From positions 3,686-12,130 of the forward strand of contig DCUZ01000102.1 of assembly GCA_002327305.1 (NCBI GenBank): a DNA stretch of 8,445 nucleotides. The letters run 5' to 3'. Source of the DNA: Holophagales bacterium UBA2201 (lineage in GTDB: Bacteria > Acidobacteriota > Thermoanaerobaculia > UBA2201). Made by a program: the position numbers and the translations under genes. The notes under the pieces were generated by a model. It was not told the origin of the DNA. It saw nothing but the letters and a program-made list of their open reading frames with translations, and did not search any database. Shown here one piece after another: positions 1-5,916 of this stretch (within the stretch, counting starts at the first letter, position 1; each line of letters begins with the position of its first letter).

Positions 1-1230
1 CGCATCAACGTCCACGCCCACGGCAACTCCGGCTGCCGTCTCCTGATCACGCAGACGCTGGTGGACATGCTCAACCGGGGGGTGACGCCGGTGGTGTGCG
101 AGAAGGGGAGCGTGGGGGCGTGCGGCGACCTCTCCCCCATGAGCCAGATCGCCCTGGCGATGATCGGCGAGGGCGAGGCCTTTTTCGAGGGCGGCCGGTA
201 CCCCGCCAAGGAAGCCCTGACCAAGGCCGGCATCGCCCCCGTGGTCCTGGAGGCCCGCGACGGGCTGGCCACCATCAACGGCTCCAACGTCCTCTCCGGG
301 ATGAGCTACCTGTGGCTCTACGACGCGGAGCGGTGGATCGGGCAGGCCGAGATCGCCGCCGCGATGACGCTGGAGGCCCTGCTGGCCAACATGAAGCCCT
401 ATGACACCCGCCTCCACGAACTGCGCGGCTTCCGCGGGGCCGTCAAGAGCGCCGCCAACCTGCGCCGGATCATCGAGGGGTCCGACCTCACCACCGGCAA
501 GATGAAGGTGAAAGTGCAGGACGCCTACTCCATGCGCTGCACGCCGCAGGTGATCGGCGCCGCCCGCGACGCCCTCCGCTGGGCCCGCGAGCAGTGCGAG
601 ACCGAGCTCAACGGCGTGGGCGACAACCCCATCTTCCTCCCCGATGAGGACCGCGTCCTCACCGGGGCCAATTTCCAGGGGACGCCGGTCTCCCTGCCCA
701 TGGACATGGCCGGCACAGCCGTCACCATGGTGTGCGTCCTCTCCGAGCGGCGCCTCAACCGCCTCCTCAACCCCGCCCTCTCCGTCGGGCTCCCCGCCTT
801 TCTCACCAAGGGGGCCGGGATGTTCTCCGGGTTCATGCTCAGTCAGTATTCGGCCGACATGCTCATCGTGGAACAGCGCATCAACTCCGCCCCCGCATCC
901 ATCCAATCCATCCCGGCGGCCGCCGACCAGGAGGACTTCGTCTCCATGGGGATGAACACGGCGCTGAAGAACAACCAGATCCTCAAGAACGCCTGGGGGG
1001 TCCTGGGGATCGAGTTCATGGCCGCCGCCCAGGCCCTCGATTTCCGCGAATTCACCCCCGGAAAGGGGTGCCTCGCCGCCCGGGCCGTCATCCGCAAGCA
1101 CGTGGCGCACCTCGACGAGGACCGGCCCCTCTTCCGCGACCACAACACCATGATGGACCTCGTGAAGAGTTGCGAGATCCTGGAGTCGGTGGAGGGGGCG
1201 GTCGGCCGTCTCCGCTCCTCCTGGGAATAG
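1..1230 (+). CDS. MIO-type aromatic amino acid/histidine ammonia-lyase family protein, 5' truncated, with Ala-Cys-Gly triad
   Basis: The frame is open from base 1 and ends at TAG 1228-1230, giving 409 residues. About 100 N-terminal residues lie outside the window, judging by the usual length of about 510. The family deaminates or isomerises His, Phe or Tyr through a methylidene-imidazolone (MIO) cofactor made by self-cyclisation of Ala-Ser-Gly. The triad here is Ala-Cys-Gly (residues 40-42 of the visible part, nt 118-126) in the context GSVGACGDLSPM. Other family blocks are present: GLATINGSN, QDAYSMRC (173-180), ELNGVGDNP (202-210), ADQEDFVSMG, and the IEF block with the Glu (338) found at this place in histidine ammonia-lyase. 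The residues that select the substrate lie mostly upstream, so the substrate is open: histidine, phenylalanine, tyrosine or an aminomutase role. It is followed 14 nt later by the SpoIID gene on the same strand. Family is sure; function within it is not. Confidence 0.93.
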   Translation, partial: RINVHAHGNSGCRLLITQTLVDMLNRGVTPVVCEKGSVGACGDLSPMSQIALAMIGEGEAFFEGGRYPAKEALTKAGIAPVVLEARDGLATINGSNVLSGMSYLWLYDAERWIGQAEIAAAMTLEALLANMKPYDTRLHELRGFRGAVKSAANLRRIIEGSDLTTGKMKVKVQDAYSMRCTPQVIGAARDALRWAREQCETELNGVGDNPIFLPDEDRVLTGANFQGTPVSLPMDMAGTAVTMVCVLSERRLNRLLNPALSVGLPAFLTKGAGMFSGFMLSQYSADMLIVEQRINSAPASIQSIPAAADQEDFVSMGMNTALKNNQILKNAWGVLGIEFMAAAQALDFREFTPGKGCLAARAVIRKHVAHLDEDRPLFRDHNTMMDLVKSCEILESVEGAVGRLRSSWE

Positions 1231-1244
1231 CGGCCCGCCCCGCC

Positions 1245-2852
1245 GTGCTCCTCTGGCTTTTCCTCCTCTTCGCCGCCCCCCCCGCCTCGCCCGAGGTGAA
1301 GGTGCACTTGGGGTCGGTGCGCGAGGGGAGGCTGGAGGCGTGCGGCCGCTGGTTCCAGATCGGCGGCTGGAAGGCCCCCTCCCCCGTCCATTTCACCCTT
1401 GCCGACGGCGCCGTGATGGTGGAGGACCCGTGCGGCAAGCGGGCCCCCTACACGGGGAGCGTCCTCCTGGTCCCCGACGACGGCTGTTTCAAGTACAAGG
1501 GGAAGACCTATCGGGGCAAGGTGCGCCTGTCGGTGGGAAAAAAACAGGTTCTGGTCATCAACCAGGTGGAGGTGGAGGAGTACCTCCGCGGCGTGGTCCC
1601 GGCGGAGATGGGCCCCAAGGAATACCCTTCGCTGGAGGCGCTCAAGGCGCAGGCGGTGGCGGCGCGTTCCTACGCGATGGCCAAGTTCAAGAAGCCCGAC
1701 AACGCCAACTATCACCTCTGTGACACCCCCGCCTGCCAGGTGTACGAGGGAAAAAACCACGAAAAGCCCCTCACCGACCAAGCCATCGAGGAAACGCGGG
1801 GTTTGGTCCTGAAGGATCCCAGCGGCAACATCGTGGAGGCCTTTTTCACCGCCACCTGCGGAGGCCACACCACTTTGGGGACCAACATTTTCCCCCAGGG
1901 CCCCGTGTCGGATCATTTTCCCTCCCAGCCGTGTTTCCCCGTGCCCGAGACCCTCGTTTCCGGGGGGGGCAAGTCGCCCTTCGGTCCCGCGGCGGCCGCG
2001 GCGGCCGCGGCCTGGGACGGGGACCTTGCCGCCGGGTTCGACCGGGAGTTCGGCCTGACGCTCGATCCCGCCGATCCCTGCTCGGGCCTCCTCCGGTTCT
2101 TCACCGGCCTTCCCGGGAACTGCTCCGCCCTCTTCGCCCTGCCGGTGTTCAAGGAGGCGTGGATCGGGCACATGGGGGGAGAGGGGGATGAAGCCCTCCT
2201 GTGGGAGGTGGCCGCGGTGATGCTGGGGGAGGCGGGACGCCTGAAAAAGCGCTCCGGCGTCTTCACCCTGCTGGAAGGGGACAAGATCCTCCTGCTGGAG
2301 GAGGCCGAGCCCTTCTGCCTTGCGCCCCAGCCCCGCCTCTTCCTGCGGAGGGGAGGCCGCACCGTCGCCGTCCCCTCCCTGATCCTCCATCCGGGCGAGC
2401 GGCTCGAGGCCTGGGAGTGGGGCGGCGGGGCCATGGCCCTGGTCAAGGATGAGCGGCTGGTGGGTGGGGTGGCCGACGGTCGGGCCCGGCTTGCCCAGTG
2501 GCTCCGGTTCGTCTCCTGGGAGGAGATCACCGCCAAGACCGGGGTTGCGGGGGCCAAGGCGCTGGAAGTGACAAGGTCGAGCCCCGAGGGGCGCGTCCTG
2601 GCGATGAAGATCACCGGAGCCAGGGGTTCGAAGACCCTCGAGCGCCTCGATGTGCGGTTCAAGCTGGGCATCCCTGAACTGCTGTTCAAGGTCCTCCCCA
2701 CGCGGGAGGGGGTTTTCTTCCTGGGGTCGGGGTGGGGCCACGGCGTCGGGATGTGCCAGGAGGGGGCATTCGGCATGGGGGCCTCCGGCCTCGGCTTCAT
2801 GACGATCCTCAATTTCTACTACCCGCAATTCGCGGTGGTCCCCTATCAATGA
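1245..2852 (+). CDS. SpoIID/LytB-domain protein, predicted secreted peptidoglycan lytic transglycosylase
   Basis: From GTG 1245 the product is 535 residues. The first residues (LLWLFLLFAAPPAS) form a hydrophobic signal sequence without a basic n-region; a non-standard start at CTG 1221 would add an Arg, so the start is uncertain. Upstream open frame overlaps the lyase gene and is not family-like. SpoIID proteins cleave glycan strands lacking stem peptides, outside the cytoplasmic membrane. Visible family blocks are the N-terminal beta domain (YKGKTYRGKVRL), the catalytic block VVPAEM with Glu121 matching the essential Glu of Bacillus SpoIID, EALKAQAVAARSYA (131-144), CDTPACQVY (159-167), TCGGHTT (205-210), and GSGWGHGVGMCQEGAFG (494-510). 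The protein is about 190 residues longer than Bacillus SpoIID because of a segment at about 245-490 that opens with an eight-Ala run. It overlaps the next gene by ATGA. SpoIID homologues occur widely outside spore formers, so sporulation is not implied. Confidence 0.88.
   Translation: MLLWLFLLFAAPPASPEVKVHLGSVREGRLEACGRWFQIGGWKAPSPVHFTLADGAVMVEDPCGKRAPYTGSVLLVPDDGCFKYKGKTYRGKVRLSVGKKQVLVINQVEVEEYLRGVVPAEMGPKEYPSLEALKAQAVAARSYAMAKFKKPDNANYHLCDTPACQVYEGKNHEKPLTDQAIEETRGLVLKDPSGNIVEAFFTATCGGHTTLGTNIFPQGPVSDHFPSQPCFPVPETLVSGGGKSPFGPAAAAAAAAWDGDLAAGFDREFGLTLDPADPCSGLLRFFTGLPGNCSALFALPVFKEAWIGHMGGEGDEALLWEVAAVMLGEAGRLKKRSGVFTLLEGDKILLLEEAEPFCLAPQPRLFLRRGGRTVAVPSLILHPGERLEAWEWGGGAMALVKDERLVGGVADGRARLAQWLRFVSWEEITAKTGVAGAKALEVTRSSPEGRVLAMKITGARGSKTLERLDVRFKLGIPELLFKVLPTREGVFFLGSGWGHGVGMCQEGAFGMGASGLGFMTILNFYYPQFAVVPYQ
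1989..2012 (+). repeat. Poly-alanine codon run made by a 9-bp repeat
   Basis: Eight consecutive Ala codons (GCG/GCC) encode residues 249-256 of the SpoIID protein. They contain two direct copies of GCGGCCGCG, hence two GCGGCCGC octamers at 1992-1999 and 2001-2008. The run marks the junction between the catalytic SpoIID part and the long inserted segment and looks like a flexible, slippage-prone linker. Confidence 0.8.
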
Positions 2853-3445
2853 GCGAACGCAGGGTCCTGTCGCTGAGCCGTCCCTATGCGAGCATTTTCG
2901 GCCGCCCGGTCCTGGACCGGGTGGATTCGGGGCTCTTCACCCTCCGCTATTTCGGCCACTGCATGGACTGCTCCTTCTGCCGCGACCAGTGCTGCGGCTA
3001 CGGCGTGGATGTGGACCTGGACAATGTCAAACGGCTGGAGGCGGCGGCGGAGGATCTGGTTAAGTTCACCGGCGTGGCGCGCGAGCGCTGGTTCACCGGC
3101 GAGGTGGAGGAGGATGAGGAGATGCCCGGCGGGGGATGCATGCGGACTCTCTCCCAGGACGGCGCCTGCGTCTTCCTCGACCGGGAAAAGCGGGGCTGCC
3201 GCATCCATGCCTACTGCCTCGCGCGGGGGATCGACTACCAGGTCCTCAAGCCCATGGTGAGCGCCCTCTTCCCCGCCACCTACGAGGAGGGCGCCCTCGT
3301 CCCGGCCGACGAACTGCTGGATGGCACCCTCGTCTGCGCCCCCGGCGGCCCCTCCATCTACGAAGGGGTGCGGCATGACCTGAAGTACTATTTCGGCGAC
3401 GGGCTGGTGGAGGAATTGGACGCGCTGGCGGTCCGGGACCGGTAA
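2849..3445 (+). CDS. YkgJ-like (UPF0153-type) cysteine-cluster protein, putative Fe or Zn binding
   Basis: The product is 198 residues. ATG 2849 overlaps the SpoIID stop in an ATGA junction, which fixes the likely start and suggests translational coupling; open frame further upstream is only shadow of SpoIID. Cysteines dominate the recognisable part: HCMDCSFCRDQCC gives Cys38, 41, 44, 48 and 49, followed by Cys97, 107 (ACVFLD), 117 (GCRIHAYC) and 123, then Cys163. This CxxCxxCxxxCC plus ACxFLD...CxIH layout is typical of the YkgJ/UPF0153 or DUF3109 type, which are thought to hold a metal ion or iron-sulfur cluster but have no settled function. No signal peptide or membrane segment is seen, so it is probably cytosolic. 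The gene ends at TAA 3443-3445, right against a hairpin repeat. Family call is firm; role is unknown. Confidence 0.85.
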   Translation: MSERRVLSLSRPYASIFGRPVLDRVDSGLFTLRYFGHCMDCSFCRDQCCGYGVDVDLDNVKRLEAAAEDLVKFTGVARERWFTGEVEEDEEMPGGGCMRTLSQDGACVFLDREKRGCRIHAYCLARGIDYQVLKPMVSALFPATYEEGALVPADELLDGTLVCAPGGPSIYEGVRHDLKYYFGDGLVEELDALAVRDR

Positions 3446-3479
3446 TCCAATAATCGTAGGGGCGACCCGGCGGGTCGCC
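3427..3479. repeat. Left copy of 53-bp direct repeat bracketing the nucleotidyltransferase module
   Basis: It is matched by 4418-4470, 991 bp to the right. The last 41 bp (3439-3479, starting CCGGTAATC) differ at one position only, and the preceding GGCGGTCCG is identical with three differing bases between. The copy includes the last codons and stop of the cysteine-cluster gene and a GGCGACCC/GGGTCGCC hairpin. Confidence 0.9.
3461..3479. repeat. Hairpin A1 of GTAGGGGC repeat family
   Basis: Perfect 8-bp stem GGCGACCC / GGGTCGCC with loop GGC, preceded by GTAGG at 3456-3460. It lies 15 nt after the stop of the cysteine-cluster gene. No T-run follows, so a classical intrinsic terminator is not supported, though it may stabilise the mRNA end. 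Confidence 0.85.
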
Positions 3480-3500
3480 TCCTGAATTTCGGGATGTAGC

Positions 3501-3518
3501 GCAGGTCCTCCGACCCGC
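3501..3518. repeat. Hairpin B1 (CTCC-loop type)
   Basis: GCAGGTC (3501-3507), loop CTCC, GACCCGC (3512-3518), with one mismatched pair, preceded by GTAGC at 3496-3500. It is a degenerate copy of the hairpin at 3669-3688. Confidence 0.75.
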
Positions 3519-3532
3519 GGCATTGTATTCAT

Positions 3533-3557
3533 GTAGGGGCGAGGCGGTGCCTCGCCC
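3533..3557. repeat. Hairpin A2 of GTAGGGGC repeat family
   Basis: GTAG at 3533-3536, then GGGCGAGGC (3537-3545), loop GGT, GCCTCGCCC (3549-3557). The 9-bp stem is perfect. The outer pairs match hairpin A1; the inner three pairs differ but stay complementary. Confidence 0.85.
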
Positions 3558-3565
3558 GATGGTGT

Positions 3566-3593
3566 GTAGGGGCGCACGGCCGTGCGCCCCTAC
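3566..3593. repeat. Hairpin A3, perfect 28-bp palindrome
   Basis: The sequence reads identically on both strands: GTAGGGGCGCACGG followed by its exact reverse complement. It carries the GTAGGGGC flank at both ends, so it is a complete, symmetrical member of the family. Confidence 0.88.
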
Positions 3594-3664
3594 CTGATGC
3601 GGGGTGGGTGGGGCGTTCCGGCCTTCTCGCCTTCCGGCTTTCCAGCGGCGGAAGGGGGCGGAAT

Positions 3665-3732
3665 GTAGCGCAGGTCCTCCGACCTGCGGTATTTGGATTA
3701 TCGAAAGCGGCCGACTGGAGAGTCGGCCCTAC
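3665..3732. repeat. Paired CTCC-loop hairpins B2 and B3 enclosed by GTAG...CTAC
   Basis: First stem: CGCAGGTC (3669-3676), loop CTCC, GACCTGCG (3681-3688). Second stem: GGCCGACT (3709-3716), loop GGAG, AGTCGGCC (3721-3728). Read on the other strand the second is GTAGGGCCGACT-CTCC-AGTCGGCC, so the two are members of one family in inverted orientation, bounded by GTAG (3665) and CTAC (3732). The element ends 16 nt from the stop of the nucleotidyltransferase gene. The rest of the 3446-3748 spacer shows no gene. Confidence 0.82.
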
Positions 3733-3748
3733 TTCTGCGGCATTAGGA

Positions 3749-4207
3749 TCAGGGTCGAGAGTCGCGGCGGCTTTCGAGCCATTCGGCGTCGGCCAGGTCC
3801 TTCGGGCGCCCCGTGGCCCGCTTGTTGCGGATGCAGTCCTCCCGGCCGAGGATGGGAAGCCGGAGGCCCTCCACCTCCACTTCAAGCCGGTTTTCCCACG
3901 CCGGCCCGAATTCCACCCCGTCGATGCTGGTCAGCAGATCAATGCGCCGGGGAGCGATCCCGATCTGCACCACTGCCCCTACCTTGCACAGTTCAGCCTC
4001 ACCGAAGCCAAGGTCCGGCGCCCCGAACCGGCTCAAGGCCTCCATCACCCGGCGGGCATTCCCGGGCACGGGCTTCACCCAGAGGTCGATGTCTCCGGTG
4101 GCCCGGGGGTTCCCGTGCGCGGCCAAGGCATAGGCCCCGACGACCAGGAACTCAACCCCGGCGTCGGAGAACAACGACAAGAGGTCGTGGTAATCGGGAT
4201 TCAGCAC
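3749..4207 (-). CDS. DUF6036/AbiEii-like nucleotidyltransferase
   Basis: The product is 152 residues, starting at GTG 4205-4207 with GGGGA five nt upstream. The fold is that of minimal nucleotidyltransferases: EFLVVGAYALAAHG (19-32) matches the family's start of the nucleotide pocket, RATGDIDLWV (35-44) supplies the metal-binding Asp39 and Asp41, and RRIDLLTSIDGVEF supplies a third acidic residue, Asp90. The tail NKRATGRPKDLADAEWLE (128-145) is also characteristic. Such proteins transfer nucleotides to protein or RNA, and some relatives are toxins or antitoxins of AbiE or MNT type; this subfamily's target is unknown. Full length for the family. It overlaps the preceding small ORF by 56 nt in another frame, and the pair is bracketed by a direct repeat, which suggests a mobile cassette. 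Nucleotidyltransferase call is firm; toxin-antitoxin role is inference. Confidence 0.82.
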   Translation of the reverse strand: MLNPDYHDLLSLFSDAGVEFLVVGAYALAAHGNPRATGDIDLWVKPVPGNARRVMEALSRFGAPDLGFGEAELCKVGAVVQIGIAPRRIDLLTSIDGVEFGPAWENRLEVEVEGLRLPILGREDCIRNKRATGRPKDLADAEWLESRRDSRP

Positions 4208-4352
4208 AAGATTCCCCGGTGAAGGCCCACGCGTCCACCGTCAGGGGCCATACCATCGCCAACCGCTCGGCGGCGCTGGTTAGCCGTAGATCCTCCTCCA
4301 GGCCCTGGTCCTTCAAGGAGGCGAGGCGAACCGCCCGGTTTCGTTCAGCCAT
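4152..4352 (-). CDS. Small protein encoded upstream of and overlapping the nucleotidyltransferase
   Basis: The product is 66 residues, ATG 4350-4352, with AGGTG just upstream and a good promoter-like pair (4362-4390). The body, LEEDLRLTSAAERLAMVWPLTVDAWAF (18-44), is amphipathic and looks helical. The last 18 residues (CAESRLPRPLVVVLRRRG) are basic and are read from the same DNA as the start of the nucleotidyltransferase in another frame. It resembles, from memory, small proteins found just upstream of DUF6036-type nucleotidyltransferases; I see no HEPN Rx4-6H motif and no DNA-binding motif I can name. It may be the partner of a two-gene toxin-antitoxin-like unit. The tail could alternatively result from a frameshift that removed the original end. 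Confidence 0.6.
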   Translation of the reverse strand: MAERNRAVRLASLKDQGLEEDLRLTSAAERLAMVWPLTVDAWAFTGESCAESRLPRPLVVVLRRRG

Positions 4353-4361
4353 ACACCTATA

Positions 4362-4390
4362 ATTTTACGCCCTTTGCCGATATGAATCAA
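4362..4390 (-). promoter_or_regulatory. Promoter-like pair for the small ORF/nucleotidyltransferase module
   Basis: On the minus strand TTGATT (4385-4390) and TAAAAT (4362-4367) are separated by exactly 17 nt. The -10 box is 9 nt before the ATG, so the transcript would have almost no leader. This is the only clearly A+T-rich patch nearby. Confidence 0.5.
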
Positions 4391-4417
4391 GGATAAACCA
4401 TGGGGAGGGGACATGGC

Positions 4418-4470
4418 GGCGGTCCGATGCCGGTAATCAAATAATCGTAGGGGCGACCCGGCGGGTCGCC
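4418..4470. repeat. Right copy of 53-bp direct repeat
   Basis: Matches 3427-3479. In the frame of the cysteine-cluster gene the right copy reads DMAAVRCR-stop where the gene end reads DALAVRDR-stop, so it resembles a relic of that gene's 3' end carried along with the repeat. Confidence 0.88.
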
Positions 4471-4508
4471 CGATCATCTAAGCGGGCGAGCCACCGGCTC
4501 GCCCCTAC
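4447..4508. repeat. Composite double hairpin element A4+A5 with outer inverted ends
   Basis: Outer inverted repeat GTAGGGGCG (4447-4455) / CGCCCCTAC (4500-4508) encloses two stems: GGGCGACCC (4451-4459)-GGC-GGGTCGCCC (4463-4471) and GGGCGAGCC (4484-4492)-ACC-GGCTCGCCC (4496-4504). It starts 3 nt past the stop of the acyl-CoA dehydrogenase gene on the minus strand and is followed there by an A+T-rich stretch, so it could help end that transcript. Confidence 0.85.
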
Positions 4509-4511
4509 CAT

Positions 4512-5687
4512 TTATTCTGATGGCGGATTGTACGCCGGAATCCCCGTCAACTGCTGTCCGATGACGAGGCCGTGGATGTCGTGGGTCCCCTCGTAGGTGA
4601 AGACGGCCTCCAGGTTCATCATGTGGCGGATGACGGGATGGTCGTCCATGATGCCGGCAGCGCCCAGGATCTCGCGCGCGAGGCGGGCGCACTCTCGGGC
4701 CATCCAGACATTGTTGCGCTTGGCCAGCGACACCTGCGAGTGGTGCAGTTTCCCGGCGTCCTTCAGTTTCGACAGGTGCCACATCAAAACCTGCGCCTTG
4801 GCGATCTCGGTGACCATCCAGGCCAGTTTCTCCTGGACGATCTGGTGGGCCGCGATGGGTTTGCCGCCGAACTGGATCCGGGACTTGGCATATTCGAGGG
4901 CGTGCTCCGCAACGGCGAGAGCAGCGCCGATGGCGCCCCAGGCGATGCCGAACCGCGCCTCGTTGAGGCACATCAGGGGGTGCTTGAGGGCGTTGGTCCC
5001 GGGGAGGATGTTCTCCGGGGCGATCTTCACATCCTGAAAAAATAATTCGGAGGTATCCGAGGCGCGCAGGGAGAACTTCCCCTTGTAGGCGCGGGCCTCG
5101 TAGCCGGGCATACCCTTCTCGACGAGGACGCCGCGGACGGCGCCTTGGTCGTCCTTCGCCCAGACGACGGCGATGTCGGCGTGCGACCCGTTGGTGATCC
5201 ACGCCTTGGCCCCGTCGAGGACCTGTCGGCCGTTGCCCTTGCTTTTGAGCCGCGTCCGCATGCCGCCCGGGTTGGAGCCGAAGTCGGGCTCGGTGAGGCC
5301 GTAACATCCGACGGCCTTGCCGGCGGCCAGGGCCGGGATCCAGCGGTCCTTCTGCTCCTGGGAGCCGAAATGCATGATGGGGAACATGACGAGGGCGTTC
5401 TGCACCGAGGCGAAGGAGCGCAGGCCGCTGTCGCCCCGCTCCAGCTCCAGCATGATGAGGCCGTAGGGGACGGCGGAGAGGCCGGGGAGGTCGTATTCCT
5501 TGATGGAGGCCCCGAACACCCCCAGCTCCGCCATGCGGGGGACGAGCTGCATGGGGAAGGTCCCGGCCCGGTGGTGCTCGGTCACCACCGGCAGGAACTC
5601 CTGCTCCACAAAGGTGCGGATCCCGTCCTGCACCATCAGCTCCTCGTCGGTCAGCAGATGCTTGAAATCAATATAATTTTCCATCAT
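4512..5687 (-). CDS. gcdH: Glutaryl-CoA dehydrogenase-like acyl-CoA dehydrogenase
   Basis: The product is 391 residues, normal for the family, with ATG 5685-5687 (a second ATG follows at once). The flavoenzyme oxidises acyl-CoA at the alpha-beta bond and passes electrons to ETF; the glutaryl-CoA branch of Lys, Trp and benzoate catabolism usually also decarboxylates to crotonyl-CoA. Visible features: N-terminal helical domain; LELERGDSGLRS with Arg90, matching the Arg that binds the distal carboxylate in human glutaryl-CoA dehydrogenase; CYGLTEPDFGSNPGGM (128-143); KAWITNG (161-167); FGGKPIAAHQIVQEKLA (273-289); and AVFTYEGTHDIHGLVIGQQLTG (361-382) with catalytic Glu366 in YEGTHD. These favour glutaryl-CoA over short-chain monoacyl substrates. 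Whether it decarboxylates cannot be read here. It appears to be transcribed alone, with TAGAAT 6 nt before the start. Confidence 0.88.
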   Translation of the reverse strand: MMENYIDFKHLLTDEELMVQDGIRTFVEQEFLPVVTEHHRAGTFPMQLVPRMAELGVFGASIKEYDLPGLSAVPYGLIMLELERGDSGLRSFASVQNALVMFPIMHFGSQEQKDRWIPALAAGKAVGCYGLTEPDFGSNPGGMRTRLKSKGNGRQVLDGAKAWITNGSHADIAVVWAKDDQGAVRGVLVEKGMPGYEARAYKGKFSLRASDTSELFFQDVKIAPENILPGTNALKHPLMCLNEARFGIAWGAIGAALAVAEHALEYAKSRIQFGGKPIAAHQIVQEKLAWMVTEIAKAQVLMWHLSKLKDAGKLHHSQVSLAKRNNVWMARECARLAREILGAAGIMDDHPVIRHMMNLEAVFTYEGTHDIHGLVIGQQLTGIPAYNPPSE

Positions 5688-5693
5688 GACCCT

Positions 5694-5699
5694 ATTCTA
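5694..5699 (-). promoter_or_regulatory. -10-like TAGAAT box of the acyl-CoA dehydrogenase gene
   Basis: TAGAAT on the minus strand ends 6 nt before the ATG at 5687. No good -35 hexamer is seen at 16-18 nt. Its position matches that of similar boxes before three other genes here. Confidence 0.4.
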
Positions 5700-5737
5700 A
5701 CACCGGCATGGTGAATATATTTCAGGCGGAAGAGCTA

Positions 5738-5765
5738 CAGGCAACAGGCCCCAGGCAGCAGGAAG
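5738..5765. repeat. Four heptamer units CAGGNNN
   Basis: CAGGCAA, CAGGCCC, CAGGCAG and CAGGAAG follow each other without gaps. The first four bases are constant and the last three vary. No ORF depends on it. Confidence 0.7.
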
Positions 5766-5771
5766 AAGCTC

Positions 5772-5807
5772 GGCATTGGTATCGGAATCGCAATCGGCAT
5801 CGGAACC
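5772..5807. repeat. Hexamer array, six units near GGNATC
   Basis: Units GGCATT, GGTATC, GGAATC, GCAATC, GGCATC and GGAACC. A second array of the same unit and orientation lies at 7354-7377, so the unit is dispersed rather than a single local slippage event. Confidence 0.8.
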
Positions 5808-5854
5808 GTGAGTGTCAACGCAAGCAGGGGTGATTGCCGGGCCGTTGGGTCATG

Positions 5855-5909
5855 GGGTCATCGGGTCGCAAAGCAATCAAGCCCTTGGCTCTATGGACCC
5901 GATAGACCC
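5855..5909. repeat. Imperfect inverted repeat just past the alaX stop
   Basis: GGGTCATCGGGTC (5855-5867) faces GACCCGATAGACCC (5896-5909), one bulged base apart from a full match, with a 28-nt loop. Each arm itself contains GGGTC twice. It begins 8 nt past the alaX stop on the minus strand. No T-run follows in that direction, so a terminator role is only possible. The remainder of 5688-5916 shows no gene. Confidence 0.65.
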
Positions 5910-5916
5910 GACGACT

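Noticed and set aside
732..1244. Open frame extending the SpoIID gene upstream through the lyase gene
   Set aside because: It is the +3 shadow of the lyase, rich in Arg, Pro and Gly, with no family match; the hydrophobic signal sequence begins near 1245.
1989..2012. Assembly or cloning artefact suggested by two GCGGCCGC sites
   Set aside because: The codons stay in frame within an intact gene and fit a natural Ala linker in G+C-rich DNA.
843..2849. 668-codon open frame on the minus strand opposite the lyase and SpoIID genes
   Set aside because: Long antisense frames are expected in high-G+C coding DNA; its product lacks domains, and the plus strand carries two clear protein families.
3461..3593. 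Rho-independent terminators between the convergent genes
   Set aside because: Strong stems are present but none is followed by a T-run on either strand, so they are listed as repeats.
3604..4362. Plus-strand frames of 200-250 codons over the nucleotidyltransferase
   Set aside because: Low-complexity Arg/Pro-rich shadows of the minus-strand gene.
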